DNA from: Azolla caroliniana
Taxonomy: Eukaryota > Polypodiophyta
Reading direction: 5' to 3'
Assembly (NCBI GenBank): GCA_043228905.1
Contig: JBHGNT010000011.1
Span: 15,500,001 to 15,564,000, forward strand
Length of the DNA: 64,000 bases
Shown: positions 33,370-45,355 of the stretch, piece by piece
Numbering within the stretch: the stretch's first letter is position 1
How the letters are laid out: each line of letters opens with the position of its first letter
Notes under the pieces: model-generated
The model's database searches: none
What the model was told of the DNA's origin: nothing
What the model saw: the letters and a program-made list of their open reading frames with translations, nothing else
Position numbers and translations under genes: made by a program

Positions 33370-36300
33370 CTATAGAGGCCCTGCAAATGTTCCATTCTCC
33401 CTTTGTTCATTCCATCTTTCAACCTGTAGCATAAAATCCAAAATTAGTTTGGCTGATCATTGGTAACCATTTTCATGAAATCTTGCACATTATACAGTGA
33501 AGCATACCCATTCATTAGGGCATAGGGAACGATAATATCTCGCATACTTGTCACAGTCCGTATTACCCTCGCCCTTAACTTGTACACATCTGCATAAAAC
33601 GTGTAAGGGAAATTAAAAGATGAACACTAGGAAACATGAGTTGCAAATTGGCATTCTTTGACTCATTAATATATGCAAAGAAATACGAGAGATAAAAGTA
33701 AATTTTTTCCTTTCACGTTCAAAATCTTATGCAGATTAGGTTTAGTCTGGTAAATATACTCCAAACTGCACCAAGTTAAATATGGTCCCCAATATCGACA
33801 CTCTTTCTAATAGTTTCTACATATCCTCCACTGGGTATGTACTATTTCCCTTGAATGTAATTTCAGTCTGTTTTGGGGTTAACTGGATTTTTTTCTCTGG
33901 GTTTTCCATTTTCCCTCTACAGTCCCCTTTTTTAGAATGAATTCTCAATAATTGTCAAGGGGTAAGAGAAAATCAAATCGTGTGGAAATTGGTACATGAG
34001 CAGAAGATAGCAGGAGATCCAACAAGAAAGTTTCATGAGATGTTTCTGAGAAGAGAAGCTTGAGACCTCTTCTTCATGGACCATCCCATCATTTCAGATG
34101 AGAGGAAAGATATATGAAAGTGATAACTACTAATGGTATGCCTGGCACAAGCACTGAATAACATGAACATCCACAGGGATTGGTTTTCTGCAACATTATG
34201 CTTATGTCTTTCCAGCCATTTGAAATGGTGCAGGGGTCCCATTTCTATCGAACAAACTAATTTGTTCATGCATAATGCCTTTCAGTCTATACATTTTGTG
34301 TAGAAAAAACAGGGAAACTCAACACAAATTGGATGGATGGCCTCCTGGAATCTCGAGGAAGAGCAGAGGTGACTTGTAAGAGCTTGATAAATCATAAAAT
34401 GCCTACAGATAATTAACAGAGCCTTATTACTTCTTTCTTAATTCTTATGACATGGGAAAAACGTTTCATTTTTTCCACGATTTTGACCATCCTTGAAGCT
34501 TTTAATATGGTTTTTGTTACCTTTCTGATGTGAAAGAGCTTGATGCATCATAAAATGCTTACAGAAACTTGACACCACATTATTATTTATTCTCCCAATA
34601 TTGATCACATGGGAAAACATTTCAACTTTGCCTCGATTTTTCTTTTATCATTGTTTTGATATAACTTTTCCAAGACAGGCAGTATAAAAACGGGCTGTAA
34701 AAATTTCAATATAGAAACCTGACCTCTCCAACACCTCGTGCTTAAACTGACAACTACCCAAAACTTCAGTGTTCACCCTAATCTTTGTTGTTTAATATCT
34801 GACGGTTTTGCTTTTCTCTAAGCTTTTTGTTACTGCTTGTTTATGAAGATTGGAAGTTCATTCTTTCAGTTATGAGTTTTTCCTCAGGCCTAAATCTGAA
34901 CAGCAATGATGTAAATCTAAAAATCGATACTTATCATAATTGGGTAACTACATATCACTGAGGTACCTAACCTCTGAGAAATGGGAATACTGTTCATAGA
35001 CCTGACAGAAATTGCATTCATTTACGCATGATACAAGGATACTTGACCTAGCATCCTTTACTTTACCCTCTCATTCTTTATCTTACAAAAAAACTTTAAC
35101 AAATAATATTGAAGATAAAATATAATAACTAAACTCTCGGTAAACAGGCATGATCTTCAGGGTGCAATTAAGTGTATTGAATCTAGATTTTTCCAAATTA
35201 CATACCTATGATACTCCACATAACGCGTAAAACAGTGTTTCGCCTGATTGGTTGTAGGAAAACGAAAATCCATTGGTGCTGTCTTTATGTCATCAACCTG
35301 AAAATGCAAAAGAATTAAAAGAGCTGTATTATGTAAAGGGTATTGAGGTACTCAGAGACCTTAGTCATGTTTATACAGGTTCTTAGCTAATTTCACTAAT
35401 GCTGACAATGCAGGAAAGAAAAGAAAGAGTTATATATGTAACAAAACCTTAGACATGCTGTGGAGGAATATAGCTAGAGCACCTTAGACATGGCACAGAC
35501 GTATATATCCAATGTCAATCATTGGTATAGAAAACAGCAAATCGATGTCATTTTAAGTGCTACTATGCAATATACTAAAACAAAAACACTGGATCTGTCA
35601 TGTAGGTATTTACTTATCTAATACAGATGTCTGGTATATAAATAGAGACTTACAGTCAATTTCCGGGGGGTTTCACTATCTTCCTCTCCTGTAGACTCTT
35701 CTCCATCCTTCTCAGGTTCTGCGTCTACAGTTACTTCTTCTTCTGTCACTTCTGCCTCGGACTTATCCTCCTGAAGATAATATAGCAGAAAATCTCTTCC
35801 ATTGTAAGAGGCAAACTAAGTAATGAACGATAAAATCAAAGAAAGAAAGATTTCTAATTGAAGGAGAGAAATACAACGTTAAAGAATACCCAAAAATTTC
35901 AAAGAAATAAAGATCTAAAATTTCCACTTTTCTAAGAGAAAACTTTACGAAAAAGAGTAAGATGCTGACTCTAACCTCTTGCACTGTCTGAGATTCAACA
36001 ATTGGAGTGATTTCAGCAGCATCACTGCTCTTATCCTCCTAAAGGAAAGAATAGAAAAGAAATATACAGATATAAATCAGTAAATCAGACCTCTCACATT
36101 TCTTCTTCGCTGAAAAAAATATAAACCAAGTGAAGAAAGAGTGTGATCCGTCGCAATGGCCAATCCAATTCCTTGAATTTCTTTCAACTAAACAGAACGA
36201 ACAAATGAAGAAAGATGACGGAGAAAGAGGTTTACCTCCTGCACTGTTTGATCTTCAACAATTTTAGATATTTCTGCAGATTCTCCACTCTCATCGTCTC

Positions 36301-36521
36301 CTTGAGATTCACCGGTTACGACAGTGGGATCTTCTTGAGCTTCTGGATCTACCACAGAAGTAGTAGGAGCTGATTCTTCGGAAGACTGAAAGGTAAGGAG
36401 TGAGACTCCGTGCGAAGAAAACGGAAGAAAGCAGAAAGAGACGAAAATGGAGCAAACGAAACTCTGAGAGAGAGAGAGAGAGATCGAAATGAAGAAGAAA
36501 GAGGAGACGGTATTAAGAAAC

Positions 36522-36556
<35 letters not shown>

Positions 36557-36699
36557 GAAGAAGAAGAAGACACAGAAAACAGTACGAAAATGCTGAGAGA
36601 AAGAGAGAGATCGATCGATAGGAAAAGAGAGGGGCAGAAAAAATAAGCAGTGTGAGAAGGAGGGGAGGGGGAGGGGGTAGTGTAGAGCGAGCTTACCAT
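33370..36699 (-). CDS. COX6B: Cytochrome c oxidase subunit 6b-1
   Basis: This is a nuclear-encoded subunit of mitochondrial complex IV, facing the intermembrane space. Minus-strand exons: 36699-36697 (ATG only), 36385-36236, 36038-35976, 35770-35654, 35297-35206, 33589-33508 and 33423-33370; the product is about 186 residues. The first about 120 residues are an acidic, repetitive extension (two exons start with EDKS and two end TVQE) typical of the plant form. The conserved core follows: IKTAPMDFRFPTTNQAKHCFTRYVEYHRC, giving a Cx9C, and CDKYARYYRSLC, giving a Cx10C, the twin-cysteine pattern for MIA40-dependent import. It ends NEQRENGTFAGPL. The start is the ATG directly before the first donor; a non-ATG upstream extension is open but unnecessary. 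Length agrees with the longer plant isoform. Confidence 0.93.
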
Positions 36700-36923
36700 G
36701 GCGTGGTAGGCTTGAGGCTTGGAGGCGAAGCTTTTCCTTACGCTGGTGTGCCTGTGCAGCACTGAGATATGAGAGACAAGACAGACAGAGAAGAAGAAGA
36801 TCGAAGAAGAAGAAGAAGAAGAAGAAAGGAAGAAAGGAAATAAAAAAGGTATAATAAATCTCTACATTTTATTATAACTTATAACTTATAACTTATAACA
36901 CGTAAACAAGTAAAGAGAAGAAG

Positions 36924-36975
<52 letters not shown>

Positions 36976-39528
36976 TATTGGTTCGTAGTAAAATATATAA
37001 CATTCTTACAATGATCCATAGAATGAACCATACGTCTCCTACGTGCATTCGCATTCGCGAATGATCCAATCAAAACGTGTATGGTAAATGTGTATGGTAA
37101 AGTTGAGGCAGACCACATTTGTTCACTTAAAACCCCCTACTTAAACATTTGGCACCATGATATAGAGCTTACCATTGATGGAACATTGTATAAATACATA
37201 GTGTGGCGATGATCCATGGATGTCTTCAAGGGTTACACATTCTAAATCCCGATGTCCTTTATGTATTTATTTTATGAAAGTAGATGGCCCACAACCCCTA
37301 GCCACCCCCATGTCGTTATGCATGGCTCGTTTCTCCGGCCTGCAATTTATGTATTGTTTCTCCCTCTAAACGATAGGCAGGTATCCTTTGCTTTGCTGCT
37401 TTGGCTTGTTGGGCTTATGTTGACCAAAACAATCTCTGTCTTAGTTGGGCAATGTTTCTATTTAAAAGGCCCCTTTATTTCCTAATGTAGCCTAGATATA
37501 GACATTGTGGCCTTTTGACCATGTTTACACCTCTTATATTATTGACAATAATTAATTAGTTTTGAGACATGTAAGTTTTGTCGTCTAGTTGAACACATTT
37601 TAGTAATTATTTAAGATGCCAGGATGAGTTTGACTCTAGATCACTTTGTCGACACACTCTACAATGGTTGATGCTCTCTCCCTCCCACATTGCCAACGAT
37701 AGGGTGTTGTAACTTGTTATCACACTCAAATCTCATAACAGTGTATCAACAAGGTTTAGTTCTCATCATATGTCGAGTTAAACAAATAATAAACTTAACA
37801 TTGTACAACTTCGAGTGGATCATGTCACTATTATGTAAGAAGTGTAACCTTCTAGGAATAAGGCCACCTTGGCTATGGTATAGCTTAAATCTTGTAGGAT
37901 ATGGACCCAAAATTTGTTGCATCATAGTCATGTTGAGAAGATTATGTATTTTTGAATAAATTGTTGCCCATTGGAGAGAGAAGTGAAACATTGTATCTTC
38001 TCCATTTCCCCTCTAAATGAAGATTTCCTCTAACTTGTTATAAGAGTTATCCGTTCAAGGCATCAAAGTATTCACTTCCTTAACATGGGGGAGTATAACA
38101 AGAAAGCTTCTCATGAGTAGTTGATTTTTTTATATTGAATCAACATTTATTACAAACTCTAGCATTGTGTACTATAGTGAGCCAATCAAAATAATATGAA
38201 GCTTTGAATGCATTGAACTCCATGTTCCCTCCAATCATAGATGGGATGCACATGCTATTTGGCATTTGGTAGTACGAAAGAGAGCTCAATAAGCATTTGA
38301 GAACATATACAACAGAAGAAAATCAAATGTTGGGTTCCCATGAAATATCTCTTTAATGACCGACACTAGTGCTTCTCTATGAGGTGAGGTTCAAATATGG
38401 AGCCATAGCATACTAAAGTGTACTTCACGAGACCATATCATTTTCTAGTGTGATCACATCAAGAAAAGGGTTGTTGAGTACATGCTTATGTTAGATCCTC
38501 GTGTGTTTGTTCGTTGTCTCATTGTTACTTCTACACAACTTAACTTATGTTATCTTCTATGTGATGATGAATTGGGGAACATGCGAGACTACCCAACCAA
38601 ATTTTGCTCTTGTGAGTCATTTGTAGTTTACGTCCAACATTCCAAACAAGGTGTGGTAATCTATGATTTGGCATATTCTTGGCCTTTTTTAATGTATCTA
38701 TATACTCTTTGTAGCGCCAATATCTCTATAGGTCAAACACTTGTTTCCAAGAGCATAACTTGATAGGAGGTGGTGGATTTTATTCCGAATTGTCTCCTTT
38801 AAAACATCTTTTCAAGAAAGAGAGGGAGACAAAACCTTTGGTTGCTCAACAAGGGCCTTAAAATTTTCATTTGTAATTCCATCACAACACAAACTTTTGC
38901 GATTAGAAAGATGTGAAAATACAGACCCCACCACGTCCTACTTTATGTATATTATTCCAATGTTGTCACAACTCGTCTGACCTTCTCTATTCATATACAT
39001 AATGTTGATAGTGTTTGTTTCATCTCATCATTATTAAGCATTTCTAGCCTAAAAGAGTTGTATGAATACAATTTACTCGATAATTGCGTGAAAATCAACA
39101 CTCGAGTTATCATGTGTAGGCATACCAGATCCAATGCAGCACATAACCCATGGAAGAAATTAAGAGGATTGACAATCGTGATCATTCAGTTATTGCAAAT
39201 GAAATTTCAATAATTACACACGTGAAGGTCGTGTAGAGCTTCATACAAGGTAACATATTTAAACAACAACAACAAGAACGTCATCGATGGGGAAGGACAC
39301 CAGCAACACAATACATAAGTCTACGGACTATTTGACAAATTTTTCGCATTTTGTTTGAGTACCGAACCATGAGGAATCCAAGATGGCAAGCAAATGACTG
39401 GATATTTGAGAGACACGTGTATTGTGACCCTATATTCATATCTAAACTCATTTGTAGATTGTCCCATAATTTGGTGAAAATCAATGATGTGCAAGAATCT
39501 CTACTTCCCTCCCTCCTTGCCTCAGGCT
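36700..39528. other. COX6B upstream region and repeat debris
   Basis: GA-rich microsatellites (about 36465-36550) lie in COX6B intron 1, just below this interval. GAA (about 36793-36830) and AT (about 36932-36968) runs lie upstream of the gene. A segment at 37380-37830 is related to the one near 2 kb. The rest, to the LINE target site at 39529, has only short frames and no recognisable gene. Confidence 0.6.
37380..37830. repeat. Dispersed repeat, copy B
   Basis: Related to 1980-2420, same orientation, with matching block order: GGCTTGTTGGGCTTATGTTG, CCTTTATTT..CTAATG.AGCCTAGATATA, GAACACATTT.AGTAATTA.TTAAG, and a CACTCTACAATGGTTGATGC then CCACATTGCCAACGATAGG block. It is old and non-coding as far as I can see. 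Confidence 0.55.
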
Positions 39529-39543
39529 TTCATAGCTCATGCG
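39529..39543. other. Target-site duplication of the truncated LINE, 3' copy
   Basis: TTCATAGCTCATGCG here matches TTCATAGCTCATGTG at 42429-42443, with one difference in 15. It directly precedes an 11-base poly-T, the complement of the LINE poly(A) tail. Confidence 0.88.
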
Positions 39544-42428
39544 TTTTTTTTTTTCCTTGGAAGATATCCTTTCATTAGTTATGAACAATTATTACAATAA
39601 AGTTGACCTACCATCAAGCTACCATTGATATGTTGCATTCTTCCTTAGGTCCCATTCCTCAAGGATAAATAGTATGAACACTCCCACCACTCCTTAACCA
39701 AGTTATGTGATTGGTGGTGGGAACAACCATACTGGTGGTGCTAAGCACCATTTGGGTCTTGAATTTTGTAATGTGAGAAACAAGGCTTTCTTCCAATAGG
39801 CAATCAATTTGAGGCGTTGCAACACTACAACATCTGTCTCACCTTTAATATCTTCATACCGCCCTTTCAAGGTACGCACCATCTCCATCCAGACATTCCG
39901 TACACTTTCCACTAGCTGAACAGTAGTATTACCAAACACCTTAGAACACTTAGCAGTCCAAATAAACCACATTGTGGTGGTGCATAGTAGTTGCCATACT
40001 TCTTGCATTGCCTTTAACATGTAAGGAATTTCCATATGACTTCGTTGCACCACCTTTATAATTCCTCTTTGAATTCTAATAATCGTGTCATTTGGACATG
40101 CCTCATATGGCCACATCATTTGTGTTGTTGTAGCCCATACTATACCATACCCCACGAAAAATTGCAATCCCTAAACATAAAGGCTAGAACTCGAAACACT
40201 CGTCTCCAAACTTGATGTGCAACATGACATTCCCACAAGCAATGTTTCAATGTCTCCATCTGACAACTACAATAGATGCATGCAGTCGGCCCAGCTGATT
40301 GTTGTAGCCACTGGCCAACTGGTAATGCTCTATGTATTACTAGCCATTGGAAGACATTTATTTTCATATCTTGCTTCCTTTTCCATAATGTTCTCCAAAA
40401 CTTTGCTAGGAATTTGGATGTGATCCCTTAATGGGTTCAAAATTGACTAGCTCGTGGTGTAGTCCTATGTTGAGCTGCCAAAATGTGTCTTCCAATCTTA
40501 ATTGAGTATTGAAAAAAACCACACCTTTTTTCCGCACGATCAAACAGATCTTTCCACCAAAATTCTCCAATGCTCCTTGACTACATCAACTTGTGGGTCG
40601 ATGATCCACTTAGATCCATCATAAGCAAGGATCCTTATTTTAGAGAATGTAGTATATTGCAAGATCTTTGGTTGTATCGTTGCTCTACATATACTGCCAT
40701 CTTCCTCCACATCATAGTCTTGACATCGTTCGCAAGACAAATGTCCCCTTACCCCCACTAGCACTTGAAACCTCGTAAATGCCCCTTCCCACTTGGGAGG
40801 ATTAAAGGACCATACTATAGAGGCTGAGTGCCCCAAAACCGACTGCATCTGGTCCCACATAATCCGTCCTCCTCTCAAGGAAGACAATAATTCTGATCTA
40901 TCATTTATATTCAGAGTATGAAAGGATTTCCATGCATCAACGGATGCTCCTGGCCCTACATCGAGCTTGTCCCAATCCACTCGTGTACGGGACCCCAACA
41001 TGTGCCCTGAGGGCAAACGCATATTCAGATTCCACACTAAGGTTTGTCTCAAGTATTCCTCCTCACATGTTGGTACACCATGTCCCAATCCTTTATGTAC
41101 ATGCTCCCATGCTCTTAGAAGACCATTAAAAAATTTGCCTTCCCAATTCCTGGTCATAACATGTTTATTGTCTGGTATAAAGATCCACCTTATGCTATTA
41201 GTCCATAATCCACCCATTGGCGAAGCACAACAATACAATCTTTGCATAAGCAATTGCTTCCAAGGGGCATGTCCTAGTAAAAGGCCACGAACTATTATCT
41301 TTGCTAACAAGGCCATGCACTGGTCTAATGGATCTATAATCCCCAGACCACCATATTGCTTCAAGGTTATCAGTGTACTCCAAGCCACCTTCGCTCTTAC
41401 ATGACTCTTATCCTCCCCAACCCATATAAAATTCCTAACCAGCCTTCAAATTTGTCCAATGCACGATTTTGAAAAGATCCAAGATGAAGCTATATACCAC
41501 ACCGTAGATAGTAGCACATGGTTGACAACTATCACTCTCCCGGCCAAAGATAGTTTAGCATGGCTCCACAAGAATAACTTTTTCCTCAAAGTTAATAATA
41601 ATGGTGCAACATGTAGTTATGGGACCAAATCAATCCCAACCTACACTCCAAGATATCGATTCGCAACTCCTCTTTGAGTCCACGAGAAAGTATGATGCGG
41701 TGCTCAACAAGGCGGCGGTTCCTTGCTCACCCAAAATGCAACAATTTTCTCCCAATTTAACTTAGCTCCAGATGCTATACAAAACTATGACAAAGCCCCT
41801 TCTACTTGTTGCAAATTCGTTAGAGTCCCATCCACATATAGTGCAGTATCATCTGCAAATTCCGAGTCCAATATATCTTGTCCATGAATTGGCATCGCCA
41901 AACCACGCAAGCCTATAGATTGCGATGATATAAATACATGCATTGCTTCTGCAAACAAAAGGAACAAAAATGGTGTGAGCGGACATCCCTGGTGGACAGA
42001 CCGAGTAATGTTAAACAGAGGTCCTACTCCACCTGCCAACAACACCTGACTATGTGCATTTCTATAAAGACAAGAAACACCCTTAATCCATGACGTGTTG
42101 AAGCCCAAGTGATGCATAGTACCTTCCAAAGAATTCCAGTCAACCCTATGATACGCTTTCTCAAAATCTAAAAGCAGCATAGCTAGGTTTTGTTTGTTTT
42201 TAACCTCTATTGCAATGGCCTCCCGAAATGTAAAAACATTATCCATAATACTCCTTTCCCTCATAAAACCAGTTTGCGATACATGAATTATCTTTGGTAG
42301 TACCTCTTGTAATCGAGAACTAAGCAACTTAGCAAATATTTTATAACTAGTATTCAAGAGGGTGATTGGCCTCCACTTACGAATATCTTCTGTCTTTTGA
42401 CAAAAAGGTAGTTGAATTTCGTGGCAAC
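39544..42428 (-). mobile_element. 5'-truncated L1-type LINE
   Basis: A minus-strand non-LTR element of about 2.9 kb bounded by a 15-bp duplication, with a poly(A) tail (poly-T at 39544-39554). Coding remnants, upstream to downstream on its strand, are: reverse transcriptase from mid-domain (42357-41785), with SQTGFMRERSIMDN, LLLDFEKAYHRVDW, GCPLTPFLFLLFAEA and FADDTALYVDG; a middle segment (41388-40540); and a plant L1 zinc-binding region (zf-RVT) near 40367-40140, with NVFQWLVIHRALP, C.YC, KHCLWECHVAHQVW. An endonuclease domain and ORF1 are missing. Stops and frame changes separate the pieces, so it is dead. It differs from the LINE at 9-22 kb, which lacks the zf-RVT region. Confidence 0.9.
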
Positions 42429-42628
42429 TTCATAGCTCATGTGTTATGAGATTGATGTCTTCATATGTATATGATCTTGGGCTAAAGGCTAACGTGAGTA
42501 TGGTCCCTTGGGAAGAACAAGAAGACGAAAGCCTTCTCCTAGGTCCTTCCACTCAACTTGCGCACCATCATCACCATCCATCATCCATCATCCATCAACG
42601 GTCATCTTTCATCTTTCATCTATGATCT

Positions 42629-42661
<33 letters not shown>

Positions 42662-43022
42662 ATCATCATCATCCATCATGTGTTATGAGATTGATGTCTT
42701 CATTTGTATATGATATTGGGCTAAAGGCTAACGCGAGTATGGTCCCTTGGGAAGAACAAGAAGACGAAAGCTTTCTCATAGGTCCTTCCACTCAACTTGC
42801 ATATCACCACCACCACCACCACCATCATCATTCGTCATCGTCATCGTCGTCGTCGTCATCATCATCATCATCCATCATGTGTTATGAGATTGATGTCTTC
42901 ATATGTATATGATCTTGGGCTAAAGGCTAACGTGAGTATGGTCCCTTGGGAAGAACAAGAAGATGAAAGCCTTCTCATAGGTCCTTCCACTCAACTTACA
43001 CATCATCATACATCATCCATCA

Positions 43023-43078
<56 letters not shown>

Positions 43079-43170
43079 ACTCATCATCATCATGCATCAT
43101 CATCATCCTCATCATGCATCATCATCCATCATCATCATCATTCAAAGGGTGGGGGGGGGGGGGGGATTTG
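42429..43170. repeat. Three-copy tandem repeat with expanded CAT/CAC runs
   Basis: Units near 42440, 42678 and 42879 each contain TGTGTTATGAGATTGATGTC, TTGGGCTAAAGGCTAACG, GAGTATGGTCCCTTGGGAAG and AGGTCCTTCCACTCAACTTG. A trinucleotide CAT/CAC/CGT run of varying length follows each, and a poly-G tract ends the array (about 43148-43165). Unit length is roughly 200-240 bp, mostly from run-length changes. The His-rich frames here are translated repeat. Confidence 0.9.
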
Positions 43171-43302
43171 AACTTGGGATGCTTCCCTTGCTTCAGTCAT
43201 TTTTAACAAAGAAAAAATAAAAGTAAAAATAGAGGGAGTGATCAGTTTGTGGTATGTATTGGATCCTCTCCCTCCCTCCTCTCACCTCCATCACCAAGAC
43301 TG

Positions 43303-43337
<35 letters not shown>

Positions 43338-43394
43338 AAATCTCCAAGATCACTGGATTCTGTCCGAACAGATCTTCTTCTTGAGAGGTAATTC

Positions 43395-43426
<32 letters not shown>

Positions 43427-45355
43427 ACCATGTTGTTGCTTCCCGTCCTCTTCCCTTTTACTTGCACAGAAAGAATCACTAGTTCTTCAAGATTTAGCCA
43501 AAGGTCAGAACGAGTAGAACGAGCCGCGCGCTCTTCTTCTTACAACTATCTTGTTTGTTTAGAAAGTGGCGAATTTCACCACATTGTGAAAATTCCAGAT
43601 GAAATTCACATGATTTGTCCTGCTTTCTTTGAATCTACGTCTGATTGCCTTGGCGACAGATCTAGAAATAGAGGCAAATTTGCTTCAGACCATGGAGGAA
43701 TGTCTTTGATATCTCATGGACCATGGAAGAGTTTTAGGAAAAAGAAGGAGATTTCCTCGTCTTTTAATTCTTCCCGTAAGAAAACTGGTAATACCACAAT
43801 AATATAGCTGGTACAAGGTCGCGCTTCAAATTTCAGAGAATTGACTTGCGTATCTGATGGATTAAGTGAGAATTCCAGTGCAAATTGCAGTCTTTTCGCC
43901 TCTTTTAACACTTCCGGTAGTAATTTGAAATTTACATCACCATATATCTGATATAAGATTGGGTCAACCTACAGAGAAATCTCTTCCATGTTTGATGGAT
44001 TACGTAAGATTTAAATTACAACACTTTCTCTTCCTTTAATTCGTTTTCTCCTCTTTTTTTGCAAGTCTATGATACAAGTTTTCTTCAAAGTACAAAGAAA
44101 TAGCCTTCACATCTGATAGACTAGGGACAATTTCCAGTGAATAGTTAAAGAAAATTCTCCTCTTTCAACTTTTTCCGCTTCAACATAATCTGACCTCTGT
44201 TAAGAAGCTATGGACCATGAAAGATGGAAATTCTATAATACTGCATCTTTCTTGGCTGATGCATCAGCAAAAAACCTCAATGAAAATTACAGAATTGGCT
44301 CCTCTTTTAGCATTTCCTTCTGAATCTGATGTTTGTGAACATAGAATTGTTCATATCAGTATACCTTTCTTTTGCTAGTAAGTAACCTTCTACAGTCTTT
44401 TCCTACACTATCTCTTCAGAATGGCTTCCGTATTTGATGAATTCATGAAGAATTTCTGTCTAATACTAGTTCCTACTTCAGAATCTGGGAATATATGGAA
44501 GAGAAATTTCGAAATACCATATTCCCAAAGAATGCTTCTACTACAGTGAAATAAATTCCGTTTGAGAATGGAATTTCACAACTTTCTTTCCTAGGACGTT
44601 CAAGTTTCTTCCACTATAGAGGAATTTCTTCCACATATGTTGGATTAGAGAAGCATTTCAACTTGGCCTCTTTATGGACGATAAACATTCTAATTCTAAT
44701 TCTAATACTAATTCAAAATCTGGTTTCTGGGTGAAGAAGCTATGGACAGAGAATATAGAGTATATATTTCTTTCTTAGAGCCAGGATTTTACATTTCTGT
44801 ATCATCTCCCTAATTTTCTCTCAGAACCACCTGACATTTGAACACATTTCACTCCTTTTATACATCACTTTTCTGAAGTCCAAAGACATAACCATTTACT
44901 AAGACCCCATCAGTTGATGCATTTTATATGTTGCATCACAAGAATCATTATTGAAGGAAGAGTCACTGGAATTAACTCCCTTATAATATCATTTGCAGAA
45001 GGTAGATAGGAAATCTGTTTGCTAATATTAAACCATGTTATGGATCATATATAGACATACTTTCCAGAAACAAGAAGTTAATAGGGAAACCTTTTTACTA
45101 AGATCTAACCATGTTATGCATCATTTCCAGAAGCCGGAAAATGTTTTTACTAAGATCTTGTCAGGTTGTACATTATGCTCACACATGCATATCATGTCGA
45201 GTGGACCAAAAGAAAATCTGATACTGCACACATTTCACTCCTGTTTAAGATAATTTTCTGTTGTTAGAAGCTAAATCTATTTACAACAATCTAACCAGCT
45301 TATGCATTAATTTTTGCATATATCATCACAGAAATCATTCTTGAGGGAAGAATCC
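43171..45355. other. PUB gene 5' region with a degenerate tandem array
   Basis: CT (about 43307-43333) and CTGT (about 43397-43424) microsatellites precede a 125-residue open frame (43430-43807) that I do not trust. From about 43800 to 44700 a roughly 120-200-bp degenerate unit recurs about six times, centred on (T/C)TGATGGATTA-like cores near 43855, 43995, 44117, 44261, 44432 and 44636. Each core is followed by AATTTC..TG and a TCCTCTTT.A.C.TTTCC-like block. It probably lies in the 5' UTR or a UTR intron of the PUB gene. Confidence 0.5.

Noticed and set aside
36410-36762. Arg/Glu- and Ser/Leu-rich frames on both strands
   Set aside because: They cross the GA-rich first intron of COX6B and are simple-sequence artefacts.
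42508-43171. His- and Ser-rich frames
   Set aside because: They are translated CAT/CGT trinucleotide runs within a tandem repeat.
43430-43807. 125-residue frame upstream of the PUB gene
   Set aside because: It has no recognisable domain or splice-consistent continuation, and precedes a degenerate repeat array; probably UTR or intron.
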